This document shows, piece by piece, positions 14,866 through 22,865 of a stretch of DNA of 38,157 bases. Position numbers and translations under genes: made by a program. The stretch's first letter is position 1. Each line of letters begins with the position of its first letter. Origin of the DNA: an uncultured Lachnospiraceae bacterium (GTDB lineage: Bacteria > Bacillota > Clostridia > Lachnospirales > Lachnospiraceae). The notes under the pieces were generated by a model. The model did not search any database. It had not been told where the DNA came from and was given only the letters and a program-made list of their open reading frames with translations. Location: positions 1 through 38,157 of the forward strand of contig CANQME010000021.1 of assembly GCA_947624815.1 (NCBI GenBank). The letters are read 5' to 3'.

Positions 14866-16020
14866 ATGCAGGCATATTTTGACAATTCTGCCACGACCAG
14901 AGTCTTTGACAGCGTCAGGGACATCGTGGTGAAGACCATGACCGAGGACTATGCCAATCCCTCGGCCAGACATAAAAAGGGCATGGAGGCGGAGAACTAT
15001 ATCCGCAGCGCCCGCGCCGTGATCGCCAGATCCCTCAGGGTGCAGGAGAAGGAGATCCTGTTCACCTCCGGCGGCTCGGAGTCCAACAACATGGCGCTGA
15101 TCGGCACGGCCCTGGCCAACCGGCGGGCCGGCTGCCATATCATCAGCAGCAATATCGAGCATCCCTCCGTCTACAATACGCTGGGATTTCTGGAGGAGCA
15201 GGGCTTTGAGATCACGTATTTGCCGGTGAACCATGCAGGCCGGATCGACCAGGCGCAGCTGGCGCAGGCCGTCCGTCCGGATACGATCCTGGTCTCGGTA
15301 ATGTATGTGAACAATGAAGTGGGAACGGTGGAGCCGGTGGAGGAGATCTCCCGGATCATACGGGACAAAAATCCGAATACGCTGTTCCACGTGGATGCGA
15401 TCCAGGCATACGGCAAGTACGAGATCCGTCCGAAGCGGCAGGGCATCGACCTGCTCAGCGTCAGCGCCCATAAGCTTCACGGGCCGAAGGGCGTCGGGTT
15501 TCTCTATATCGACAGCCGGGTAAAGATCCGGCCGCTGATCTACGGCGGCGGCCAGCAGCAGGGGCTCCGCTCCGGTACTGAGAACGTTCCGGGCGTGGCC
15601 GGCATGGGCGCGGCCGTGGAGGAAATGTTTACCGATCATCAGAAGAAGATCGACGCGCTGTACGAGCTGAAGGAGTATGCGGAGGACAGGCTGTCCCGGC
15701 TCCCCGGCGTGACGCTTAACAACCCGGCGGGCAGGGAGGGCGCTCCCCAGATCATCCGCGCCAGCTTCGAGGGCGTGAAGAGCGAGGTGCTTCTGCATGC
15801 GCTGGAGGAGCGGGGGATCTATGTTTCCTCCGGTTCCGCCTGTTCCTCGAACCATCCGGGCCTAAGCGGGACGCTGAAGGGCGTGGGCGTGCGGCCGGAG
15901 CTTCTGGACTGTACCCTGCGGTTCAGCTTCGGACTGTTCAATACGAAGGAAGAGATCGATTACGCGGTGCAGGAGCTGGAAACGATCCTGCCGGTGCTGA
16001 GACGGTTTTACAGAAAGTAG
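14866..16020 (+). CDS. Cysteine desulfurase (NifS/IscS family), likely sulfur donor for ThiI
   Basis: This 384-residue PLP enzyme converts cysteine to alanine and an enzyme-bound persulfide. The PLP lysine is Lys203 in SAHKLHGPKG, the aspartate partner is in FHVDAIQAYGK, and the catalytic cysteine is Cys326 in SSGSACSSNHPG. The long active-site loop form suggests the IscS/NifS-like group I. It starts after GGAAGGAG and is separated from thiI by 10 bp. The same pair (NifZ-ThiI) in Bacillus subtilis makes 4-thiouridine in tRNA, so delivery of sulfur to ThiI is the best guess, although general Fe-S cluster supply is not excluded. Confidence 0.93.
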   Translation: MQAYFDNSATTRVFDSVRDIVVKTMTEDYANPSARHKKGMEAENYIRSARAVIARSLRVQEKEILFTSGGSESNNMALIGTALANRRAGCHIISSNIEHPSVYNTLGFLEEQGFEITYLPVNHAGRIDQAQLAQAVRPDTILVSVMYVNNEVGTVEPVEEISRIIRDKNPNTLFHVDAIQAYGKYEIRPKRQGIDLLSVSAHKLHGPKGVGFLYIDSRVKIRPLIYGGGQQQGLRSGTENVPGVAGMGAAVEEMFTDHQKKIDALYELKEYAEDRLSRLPGVTLNNPAGREGAPQIIRASFEGVKSEVLLHALEERGIYVSSGSACSSNHPGLSGTLKGVGVRPELLDCTLRFSFGLFNTKEEIDYAVQELETILPVLRRFYRK

Positions 16021-16030
16021 GGACGACAAT

Positions 16031-17215
16031 ATGCTTTATCAGTCATTTTTAATCAAATACGCGGAGATCGGAACGAAGGGGAAGAACCGCTTCCTGTTTG
16101 AGGATGCGCTGGTCAGCCATATCTGCCGCGCCTTAAAGCGCGTGGAGGGCAAATTCGACGTCACGAAGGACGCGGGCCGGATCTATGTGGCGGCCCTGAC
16201 GGAATACGACTATGAGGATGTGATCGAGGCGCTGAAGAAGGTGTTCGGGATCGCCTGGATCTGCCCCATGTTCCAGACGGAGGAGCGGGAGTTTAAGGCG
16301 CTGACGGAGCAGGTGATCCGTTATCTGGATCAGGTGTATCCCGACAAGCGTCTGACCTTCAAGGTGGTATCCCGCCGCGCCGACAAGCGCTATCCGGTTC
16401 CGTCGGAGCAGATGAACCGCGATCTGGGAGAGGCGATCCTTGACGCGTATCCGGAGATGTCGGTCAACGTCCATGAGCCGGACGTGCTTCTGCGGGTCGA
16501 GGTGCGCAGCACGGTGGCCAACATTTATTCGGAAATGATCCCCGGCCCCGGAGGAATGCCGGTGGGAACCAACGGAAAGGCGCTGCTTCTGCTTTCCGGC
16601 GGCATCGACAGTCCTGTGGCCGGCTACATGGTGGCCAAGCGGGGCGTGAAGATCGACGCCGTCTATTTCCATGCGCCGCCCTACACCAGCGAGCGGGCGA
16701 AGCAGAAGGTGACGGATCTGGCGAAGCTGGTCGCGCAGTATTCCGGCCCGATCGATCTGCATGTGGTGAATTTCACGGATATTCAGATGGCGATCTATGA
16801 GACCTGCCCGCATGAGGAGCTGACGATCATCATGCGCCGGTATATGATGCGGATCGCCGAACGGATCGCCGCGGAAACGGGAAGTCTTGCCCTGATCACC
16901 GGCGAGAGCATTGGTCAGGTGGCTTCCCAGACGGTGCAGTCTCTGGCGGCGACCAACGAGGTATGCGCCCTGCCGGTATTCCGGCCGGTGATCGCCTTCG
17001 ACAAGCAGGAGATCGTGGATATTTCGGAGAGGATCGGAACCTATGAGACTTCGATCCTGCCTTATGAGGACTGCTGCACCATTTTCGTGGCGAAGCACCC
17101 GGTGACGAAGCCGGTGCTTAAGGCGATCCACAAGTCGGAGGCGAAGCTTGAAGGAACGATCGGGGAGCTGGTCGAGACGGCGGTGACGACGAGGGAGGTC
17201 ATCCGCTGCGGCTGA
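16031..17215 (+). CDS. thiI: tRNA 4-thiouridine synthase ThiI
   Basis: The 394-residue protein adenylates uridine 8 of tRNA and inserts sulfur; in some bacteria it also takes part in thiazole synthesis. An N-terminal ferredoxin-like/THUMP region (~1-165) precedes the PP-loop ATP pyrophosphatase with SGGIDS (Ser189-Ser194). The conserved EDCCTIF contains Cys348-Cys349, one of which probably accepts sulfur. It lacks the C-terminal rhodanese domain of the E. coli enzyme, as is normal in Firmicutes, and fits with the adjacent desulfurase donating sulfur directly. It is the last gene of the prmA-rsmE-desulfurase-thiI group. The following 170 bp hold hairpins but no clear plus-strand terminator. 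Confidence 0.95.
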   Translation: MLYQSFLIKYAEIGTKGKNRFLFEDALVSHICRALKRVEGKFDVTKDAGRIYVAALTEYDYEDVIEALKKVFGIAWICPMFQTEEREFKALTEQVIRYLDQVYPDKRLTFKVVSRRADKRYPVPSEQMNRDLGEAILDAYPEMSVNVHEPDVLLRVEVRSTVANIYSEMIPGPGGMPVGTNGKALLLLSGGIDSPVAGYMVAKRGVKIDAVYFHAPPYTSERAKQKVTDLAKLVAQYSGPIDLHVVNFTDIQMAIYETCPHEELTIIMRRYMMRIAERIAAETGSLALITGESIGQVASQTVQSLAATNEVCALPVFRPVIAFDKQEIVDISERIGTYETSILPYEDCCTIFVAKHPVTKPVLKAIHKSEAKLEGTIGELVETAVTTREVIRCG

Positions 17216-17323
17216 CGCGTGGAGTGGCCATGACAGGTTAAGGCCGCGGCTTATCGACGGCGGAACGCGGCTGTCCGGATCCCGCGCGGCTGTTTTGGGC
17301 TGCGCCGGATCGGAAAAACGGCA

Positions 17324-17354
17324 GCGAAAAGGACCTGCCGCTATGGCAGGCCCT
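17324..17354 (-). terminator. Intrinsic terminator of the HPr-like gene
   Basis: On the minus strand AGGGCCTGCC-ATAGC-GGCAGGTCCT forms a 10-bp stem with one G-U, followed by TTTTCG. It lies ~35 bp beyond the stop of the HPr-like gene. Confidence 0.8.
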
Positions 17355-17386
17355 GTGATCTGACGGGGTAAGGAATATGGGCTTGA

Positions 17387-17626
17387 CTACTTGATCAGAT
17401 ACGGCGTCAGCACGCTCATGATCTCGGAAATGATCGGCTCTGCCTCGGCATGGATGTTTAAGTCGATGGGCTTGGACAGATCCAGACTGAAGATGCCCAT
17501 GATGGACTTGGCGTCGATCACATAGCGGCCCGACACCAGGTCGAAATCCACGTCGAACTTGGACAGATCGTTGACAAATGACTTGACTTTATCAATTGAA
17601 TTAAGCGAGATACGTACGGTTTTCAT
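17387..17626 (-). CDS. HPr-like protein lacking the active-site histidine
   Basis: The 79-residue protein has the HPr fold sequence pattern: β-strand MKTVRISLN, helix SIDKVKSFVNDLSKF, RYVIDAKSIMGIFSLDLSKPIDL and a final helix. The segment around Ser41 (AKSIMGIFSLDL) matches the regulatory Ser46 region of HPr. The phosphocarrier motif GxHARP around His15 is absent; the only histidine is residue 59 in a different place. So it cannot be a normal PTS phosphocarrier. It could be a regulatory or Crh-like relative (Crh keeps Ser46 but has Gln15); this is inference. The start ATG at 17626 follows a strong AAGGAGG. It is monocistronic, divergent from mtaB, with its own terminator. Confidence 0.8.
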   Translation of the reverse strand: MKTVRISLNSIDKVKSFVNDLSKFDVDFDLVSGRYVIDAKSIMGIFSLDLSKPIDLNIHAEAEPIISEIMSVLTPYLIK

Positions 17627-17729
17627 GCAAAAGCCTCCTTGATGTTGATCCGATATTGTCAGGGTGTGAGACGTCCTCCGGCGTCTATGGTAATAGTAAT
17701 GACTGGAGGGTGAAAAGTCAATAGACAGA

Positions 17730-17757
17730 TTGCATGAAAAAGTAAAAAGTATATAAA
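17730..17757 (+). promoter_or_regulatory. Putative promoter for mtaB
   Basis: TTGCAT (17730-17735) and TATAAA (17752-17757) are 16 bp apart in an AT-rich stretch unlike the surrounding sequence. The leader to the ATG at 17800 would be about 35 nt. Confidence 0.55.
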
Positions 17758-17799
17758 ATGTAGGGCAGATGCGAGATGCCCCGGACTGAGGAGAATGCG

Positions 17800-19344
17800 A
17801 TGAGAAAGGCGGCCCTGCACAACCTGGGATGTAAGGTAAACGCATATGAGACGGAGGCGATGACGCGGCTTCTGAAGGAGGCCGGCTACGAGATCGTGCC
17901 CTTTGAGGAGAAGGCGGACGTCTATGTGATCAATACCTGCACCGTGACCAACATTGCCGACAGAAAGTCCCGGCAGATGCTTCACCGGGCGAAAAAGCGC
18001 AATCCGGAGGCCGTGGTCGTGGCGGCCGGCTGCTATGTGCAGGTCGCGGAGGACAAGCTTACGGCCGACGGCGCCGTCGACGTGATCATTGGGAACAACC
18101 GGAAGAAGGATCTGGTGGGGATCCTGGAGGAATATTTTAACGGCAGGCGGGACAGAAAGAGCGGCGGCCGACCAGACGGCGGAGAAGGCTGCGGGGCGGA
18201 AACCGGCCGGGAAAGCAGCGCAGCGGAAACTGGCGAAGAAAGCAGTTGCCGGACGGACGGCGGAGAAGGCTGTGGGCCGGGAGCCGGTCGAGAAAGCAGC
18301 GGGGCGGAAACTGGCGGAGAAGGCAGCGGGGCGGCAGCGTCCGGCGCGGTTTCCCATGTGATCGATATCGCGGCGGCAAGTGTGTACGAAGCGCTCTCTG
18401 TCAGCGCCGCTTCCGGGCATACAAGGGCGTTCATCAAGATCCAGGACGGCTGCAACCAGTTCTGCAGCTACTGCATCATTCCCTACGCCAGGGGCAGGGT
18501 CCGAAGCCGCGCGGCCGGAGACGTCGCCGCAGAGGCGGAGGCGCTGGCGGCGGCCGGGTACCGGGAGATCGTGATCACGGGCATCCATATCAGTTCCTAC
18601 GGGCTGGATATGCCGGAGGAGTCGCGGGTGGACCTGACCGGCCTTCTGGAGCTGCTGAACAGGGTCGAAGGCATCAAGCGGATCCGCCTGGGCTCCCTGG
18701 AGCCGCGGATCGTGACGGAGGATTTCGTGCGGCGCATCGCGGCGCTTGAGACGATCTGTCCTCATTTCCACCTGTCGCTGCAGAGCGGCTGCGACGCCAC
18801 GCTTCGTCGTATGAACCGGCATTATACGGCGGAGGAATACGCGGAGGGCTGCAGGCTCCTTCGGAGGTATTTCGACCGCCCTGCCATCACCACGGACGTG
18901 ATCACGGGCTTTCCGGGGGAGACGGAGGAGGAGTTTGCCCAGACGGTGTCGCTGATCCGGCAGATCGGCTTCTACGAGCTGCATGTGTTCCCCTATTCCC
19001 GGCGCGAGGGCACCCGAGCGGCGGCGATGCCGGATCAGGTGGACGAGGCGGTGAAAAAGGAGAGGAGCGCGCGTCTGATTCGTCTCGGCGGGGAGGCTTC
19101 CCTCGCGTACCGGCAGTCATTTCTGGGAGAAGAGCGCGAGGTTTTAATGGAGGAAGGGATCACGGTAAACGGCGCGGAATATCTGGCAGGGCATACCCGC
19201 GAATACGTGAAGGCGGCCATTCCCTGGGACGGGCGGCTTCGAGGCATGATCGTCCGCGGCCGTCTGAAAAGGATGCTGAACGAAGAGATCGTGCTGCTTG
19301 AGCCGTCTTCGGAACCACCCGCCCCGGAAAACCGCGGAAATTGA
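17800..19344 (+). CDS. mtaB: tRNA (N6-threonylcarbamoyladenosine(37)-C2)-methylthiotransferase MtaB, with duplicated linker
   Basis: This 514-residue radical-SAM enzyme adds a methylthio group to t6A37 of tRNAs for ANN codons. The N-terminal MTTase domain (~1-112) holds Cys11, Cys47 and Cys78 of the second Fe-S cluster; the radical-SAM cluster is Cys218-x3-Cys222-x2-Cys225; HISSYGLDMP, SLEPR and TDVITGFPGETEEEF follow; a TRAM-like domain ends the protein. Between the first two domains residues ~113-185 are a Gly/Glu/Ser-rich linker not expected in the family, built from two 27-residue units. The paralog MiaB is the alternative, but the HNLGCKVNAYETEAM start favours MtaB. ATG 17800 has GAGGAG 6 nt upstream; the in-frame ATG at 17776 lacks one. 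Confidence 0.92.
   Translation: MRKAALHNLGCKVNAYETEAMTRLLKEAGYEIVPFEEKADVYVINTCTVTNIADRKSRQMLHRAKKRNPEAVVVAAGCYVQVAEDKLTADGAVDVIIGNNRKKDLVGILEEYFNGRRDRKSGGRPDGGEGCGAETGRESSAAETGEESSCRTDGGEGCGPGAGRESSGAETGGEGSGAAASGAVSHVIDIAAASVYEALSVSAASGHTRAFIKIQDGCNQFCSYCIIPYARGRVRSRAAGDVAAEAEALAAAGYREIVITGIHISSYGLDMPEESRVDLTGLLELLNRVEGIKRIRLGSLEPRIVTEDFVRRIAALETICPHFHLSLQSGCDATLRRMNRHYTAEEYAEGCRLLRRYFDRPAITTDVITGFPGETEEEFAQTVSLIRQIGFYELHVFPYSRREGTRAAAMPDQVDEAVKKERSARLIRLGGEASLAYRQSFLGEEREVLMEEGITVNGAEYLAGHTREYVKAAIPWDGRLRGMIVRGRLKRMLNEEIVLLEPSSEPPAPENRGN
18175..18336 (+). repeat. Two tandem 81-bp repeats inside mtaB
   Basis: 18175-18255 and 18256-18336 are in-frame direct repeats. Both open GACGGCGGAGAAGGCTG and share AGAAAGCAGC- and GGCGGAAACTGGCG-type blocks. 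The encoded units start DGGEGCG and contain GRESS and AETG at equal positions. Shorter internal echoes of the same blocks are visible. Confidence 0.8.
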
Positions 19345-19369
19345 CAGAAATACTTTATAAATATTTTCC

Positions 19370-19396
19370 TTTACGAATGACAAAATATGGTATAAA
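19370..19396 (+). promoter_or_regulatory. Putative extended -10 promoter for ireB
   Basis: TGGTATAAA (TG at 19388, hexamer 19391-19396) is an extended -10 with a weak TTTACG (19370-19375) 15 bp upstream. It lies in a local AT-rich gap between mtaB and ireB; the ATG is 34 bp downstream. Confidence 0.55.
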
Positions 19397-19429
19397 ATAA
19401 GTTATGAACAGTAAAGGACGTGAGGACGT

Positions 19430-19690
19430 ATGGGCGATATTCAGAATACGAGACATTTTCGTGCTGTACAGGAGAATCAGCTGGATGTAGGCGAGGTTCT
19501 GGCACAGGTGTATGATGCGTTGACGGAAAAAGGATATAACCCTGTCAATCAGATCGTCGGATATATCATGTCAGGAGATCCGACCTACATTACCAGCCAT
19601 AAGAGCGCCAGAAGTCTCATCATGAAGGTCGAGCGGGATGAGATCCTGGAACTGCTTCTGTCTGCGTATATCGAGGAACGGCTGAAGTAA
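19430..19690 (+). CDS. ireB: IreB family regulatory phosphoprotein (UPF0297, YrzL)
   Basis: The 86-residue protein matches the IreB/YrzL family: VYDALTEKGYNPVNQIVGYIMSGDPTYITSHKSARSLIMKVERDEILELL is the highly conserved core. In Enterococcus faecalis IreB is a substrate of the PASTA kinase IreK, phosphorylated on N-terminal threonines, and influences cephalosporin resistance. Here the N-terminal candidate is Thr7 in MGDIQNTRHF, where the usual TMxF stretch has diverged. It starts the ireB-ruvX-DUF1292 block, the same order as yrzL-yrrK-yrzB in B. subtilis. GGACGTGAGGACGT before the ATG supplies a weak SD. Confidence 0.93.
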   Translation: MGDIQNTRHFRAVQENQLDVGEVLAQVYDALTEKGYNPVNQIVGYIMSGDPTYITSHKSARSLIMKVERDEILELLLSAYIEERLK

Positions 19691-19887
19691 CTGCGGGTTA
19701 TGCCGGCGGGAGAAGGTGTATTCTGCGCTGCCGGCAGGAGAGTTGAGCGGAATCGGATAAGGCGGATAAGGATTCGGGGAGCGGAACTTTCCGGAGGGAA
19801 GGGAAGCTTTCCGGGCATTGTTATGTTTAAGTATCGGCAGACGTGCCGCATGGAGGTTTACTGGATTTACAGGATGGAGCGACCGGT

Positions 19888-20352
19888 ATGAGGATCCTGG
19901 GACTGGACTACGGAGCGAAGACGGTGGGCGTGGCGGTCTGTGATCCCACGGGGCTGATCGCCCAGGGAGTGGAGACCATCACCCGGAAGGAAGAGAGCAG
20001 GCTGCGGGCGACCATGCGCAGGATCGAGGAACTGGCCGCGGCGTATCAGATTGAAACCATTGTTTTGGGTTATCCTAAGAATATGGACGGTACCGTCGGG
20101 GAGCGTGCCAGGCGGACGGAGGAGTTCGCGCAGCTGATCGGGCGCAGGACGGGACTTCCCGTGATCCTTTGGGACGAGCGGCTGACGACGGTGGCGGCGG
20201 ACGAGATCCTGGCGGAGAGCGGCGTCCCGGCTGCGGAGCGGAAGAAAGTGATCGATAAGGTGGCGGCGGGGATCATCCTGCAGGATTATCTTGACAACGG
20301 CCGAAACGGCAAGAAGGAGCAGAATGGAAGACGAGAAGCGGATCACGCTTGA
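19888..20352 (+). CDS. ruvX: RuvX/YqgF family putative pre-16S rRNA nuclease (Holliday junction resolvase-like)
   Basis: The 154-residue protein has an RNase H-like fold with MRILGLDYGAKTVGVAVCDP (first catalytic aspartate), GYPKNMDGTVGERA, LWDERLTTVAADEIL (Glu/Asp) and a C-terminal DKVAAGIILQDYLD (last aspartate). Family members mature 16S rRNA 5' ends in E. coli and were earlier proposed as resolvases. The start at 19888 gives the standard N-terminus; an in-frame ATG at 19843 would add 15 unrelated residues. The 197 bp before it hold no gene I can support. The gene overlaps the DUF1292 start by 29 bp, so translational coupling is likely. Confidence 0.93.
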   Translation: MRILGLDYGAKTVGVAVCDPTGLIAQGVETITRKEESRLRATMRRIEELAAAYQIETIVLGYPKNMDGTVGERARRTEEFAQLIGRRTGLPVILWDERLTTVAADEILAESGVPAAERKKVIDKVAAGIILQDYLDNGRNGKKEQNGRREADHA

Positions 20353-20602
20353 GACGGACGACGGAGAACAGATCGATCTGAGCGTCCTGGAGGAGACCAG
20401 GATCAACGGAATGAATTACATCCTGGTGACGGACGCCGCCGGGGAAGAGGAAGACGGCCAGTGCTATATCTTAAAGGACCGGTCAGGCAGGGACGAGGCT
20501 GACGCGGTCTATGAGTTTGTGGACGACGAGGACGAGTTGGATTACCTGTTCCGGATCTTTTCCGAACTGGTAGCGGATCTGGATCTGGACCTGGAGAGGT
20601 AA
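20324..20602 (+). CDS. DUF1292 (UPF0473, YrzB) protein
   Basis: The 92-residue, very acidic protein (MEDEKRITLETDDGEQIDL... ILVTDAAGEEEDGQCYILKD... EDELDYLFRIFSELV) matches DUF1292. The function is unknown; it is conserved next to ruvX and ireB in Firmicutes. ATG 20324 follows AAGGAG (about 20314) inside the end of ruvX, so the two genes overlap by 29 bp. An earlier in-frame ATG at 20291 has no SD. A fur-type regulator starts 11 bp after it. Confidence 0.9.
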   Translation: MEDEKRITLETDDGEQIDLSVLEETRINGMNYILVTDAAGEEEDGQCYILKDRSGRDEADAVYEFVDDEDELDYLFRIFSELVADLDLDLER

Positions 20603-20612
20603 GGAACGGCAG

Positions 20613-21074
20613 ATGAACGAGAGCCTGTTTAAGCAGATGCTGAAGGAGAAGGGACTGAAGGTGACCAGCCAGAGGCTTCTGGTGCTGGAACTGATGGCCG
20701 CCCATCCGGGCGAGCACCTGACGGTGGAGGAGATCCATGACCTGGCGCGGGAGCGGTACCCGAAGATCGGGCTGGCGACCATTTACCGTACCGTGCAGGT
20801 GCTGGTGGAACTGAAGCTGCTGGACAGGGTCAGCTTTGACGACGGATTCGCCCGGTTTGAGCTGGGCAAGCTTCCGGGAGAGGAGAACCGGGGACATCAT
20901 CATCACCATGCCATCTGCCTGGGCTGCGGCAGGGTGTTCCCGTTTGAGGAGGACCTTCTGGATACTCTGGAGCAGAGCCTGATGGAGCGGCTGGGCTTTG
21001 CGGTGACGGATCATGAGGTGAAGCTGGTCGGATACTGCCGCTCCTGCAGAGAGAAAGAGAAGACGGATATCTGA
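20613..21074 (+). CDS. Fur-family transcriptional regulator (Fur/PerR)
   Basis: The 153-residue metalloregulator has a winged-helix DNA-binding domain (1-84: KVTSQRLLVLELMAAHPGEHLTVEEIHDLARERYPKIGLATIYRTV) and a dimerisation domain with the two structural zinc pairs Cys102/Cys105 and Cys142/Cys145. A five-histidine run (95-99) precedes the first pair in the region that holds sensing-site ligands. Sequence alone does not separate Fur (iron), PerR (peroxide) or Zur; the position in an otherwise constitutive block gives no clue. I did not see a Fur or PerR box upstream of it. It is spaced 10 bp after DUF1292 and 27 bp before rnj. Confidence 0.9.
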   Translation: MNESLFKQMLKEKGLKVTSQRLLVLELMAAHPGEHLTVEEIHDLARERYPKIGLATIYRTVQVLVELKLLDRVSFDDGFARFELGKLPGEENRGHHHHHAICLGCGRVFPFEEDLLDTLEQSLMERLGFAVTDHEVKLVGYCRSCREKEKTDI

Positions 21075-21101
21075 ACGGACAGAATTTGGAGGTTATAGAA
21101 T

Positions 21102-22790
21102 TTGAAAGCATCAAAACAACAGAATAAGCAGGGAAGCAAGGCGGACAAGGTGCGGATCATCCCCCTTGGCGGTCTGGAGCAGATCGGCATGAATATCACG
21201 GCCATCGAGTACGAGGACGAGATCATTGTCATTGACTGCGGACTTGCTTTCCCTTCTGACGATATGCTGGGAATCGATCTGTGCATTCCCGATATCACAT
21301 ATCTGAAGCAGAACAGGGAGAAGGTGAAGGGCTTCTTCATCACCCACGGACACGAGGATCATATCGGCGCCCTGCCCTACGTGCTGCAGGAGATCAATGT
21401 ACCGGTCTACGGCACCAGGCTTACGATCGCGCTGATCGAGAATAAACTGAAAGAGCATAACCTGCTTAAGACTACCAAAAGAAAGGTTGTAAAACACGGT
21501 CAGACGGTTACACTGGGATGCTTCCGTGTGGAATTTATCAAGACGAACCACAGCATCGCCGACGCGTCGGCTCTGGCGGTCTTCACGCCGGCCGGAGTGC
21601 TTCTGCATACCGGCGACTTCAAGATCGATTATACGCCGGTCTTCGGCGAACCCGCGGATCTGCAGAGATTCGCGGAGCTGGGCAAAAAGGGCGTCCTCGC
21701 CCTGATGTGCGACAGCACCAACGCGATCCGGCAGGGCTTTACGGCGTCGGAGAGAACCGTCGGCAAGACCTTTGACGCGATCTTTGCCGAGCATACGAAC
21801 AACCGCATTATTGTGGCTACCTTTTCATCCAATGTGGACCGTGTCCAGCAGATCATCGATTCCGCCTACAAGTACGGGCGGAAGGTGGTGGTCGAGGGCC
21901 GCAGCATGGTGACCGTGATCGGCATCGCGAGCGAGCTGGGCTATATTAAGATCCCGGAGGGGACGCTGATCGACATTGACAATCTGAAGAATTACCCGGA
22001 TGAGAAGACGGTTCTGATCACTACGGGAAGTCAGGGAGAGTCCATGGCCGCGCTGTCACGGATGGCTTCCAGCATCCATAAGAAGGTTTCCATCAAACCC
22101 AACGACGTGATCATTTTAAGCTCCACGCCGATCCCGGGCAACGAAAAGGCGGTCTCCAAGGTCATCAACGAGCTGTCCATCAAGGGCGCAGAGGTGATCT
22201 TCCAGGATACCCACGTATCGGGACATGCCTGTCAGGAGGAGATCAAGCTGATCTATTCCCTGACCCATCCCAAGTACGCGCTGCCGGTCCACGGCGAGTA
22301 TCGCCACCTGATGACGCATAAGAGTCTGGCGGAGTCCATGGGGATCCCCAGGGAGAACATCCTGATCATGTCGTCCGGCGACGTGGTGGAGCTGTCGGAG
22401 GATTCGCTGAAGGTTGTGGACCACGTACAGGCGGGCGCGATTCTGGTGGACGGCCTGGGAGTCGGCGACGTGGGCAATATCGTCCTGCGGGACCGTCAGA
22501 ACCTGGCCCAGAACGGCATTATCATCGTGGTGCTGACGCTGGAGAAGTATTCGAACCAGCTGCTGGCCGGCCCTGATATCGTATCCCGCGGGTTCGTCTA
22601 TGTGCGGGAGTCGGAGGATCTTCTGGAGGAGGCCCGGAAGGTCGTGGAGGATTCGGTGCAGGACTGCCTGGACCGCCATGTGACCGACTGGGGCAAGCTT
22701 AAGAATATCATCCGGGACGACTTAAGCGACTTTTTGTGGAAGAAGATGAAGCGGAATCCGATGATTCTGCCGATCATTATGGAGGTATAG
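21102..22790 (+). CDS. rnj: Ribonuclease J
   Basis: The 562-residue protein is a metallo-β-lactamase/β-CASP RNase with the zinc motif THGHEDHIG (His82, His84, Asp86, His87), then HTGDFKID, DSTNA, TGSQGE, HVSGH and HGEYRHL, and the usual C-terminal domain. It does endo- and 5'-3' exonucleolytic mRNA decay and rRNA maturation in Firmicutes. The start is TTG (21102), 9 nt after GGAGG (21088-21092); no ATG is suitably placed, so low-efficiency initiation may limit the level. It has an N-terminal lysine/glutamine-rich tail. It follows the Fur-family gene within 27 bp. Confidence 0.94.
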   Translation: MKASKQQNKQGSKADKVRIIPLGGLEQIGMNITAIEYEDEIIVIDCGLAFPSDDMLGIDLCIPDITYLKQNREKVKGFFITHGHEDHIGALPYVLQEINVPVYGTRLTIALIENKLKEHNLLKTTKRKVVKHGQTVTLGCFRVEFIKTNHSIADASALAVFTPAGVLLHTGDFKIDYTPVFGEPADLQRFAELGKKGVLALMCDSTNAIRQGFTASERTVGKTFDAIFAEHTNNRIIVATFSSNVDRVQQIIDSAYKYGRKVVVEGRSMVTVIGIASELGYIKIPEGTLIDIDNLKNYPDEKTVLITTGSQGESMAALSRMASSIHKKVSIKPNDVIILSSTPIPGNEKAVSKVINELSIKGAEVIFQDTHVSGHACQEEIKLIYSLTHPKYALPVHGEYRHLMTHKSLAESMGIPRENILIMSSGDVVELSEDSLKVVDHVQAGAILVDGLGVGDVGNIVLRDRQNLAQNGIIIVVLTLEKYSNQLLAGPDIVSRGFVYVRESEDLLEEARKVVEDSVQDCLDRHVTDWGKLKNIIRDDLSDFLWKKMKRNPMILPIIMEV

Positions 22791-22865
22791 CTTCCGGTTC
22801 CGAATGGACAGCGGTCCGAAAGGAATGGACTCCGGAAAGGACAGGAAGAGAAGGGAAGACTGGAT

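Noticed and set aside
19691..19887. Small gene between ireB and ruvX
   Set aside because: The only frame is basic and low in complexity, has no SD and runs into ruvX out of phase; the stretch is left as non-coding.
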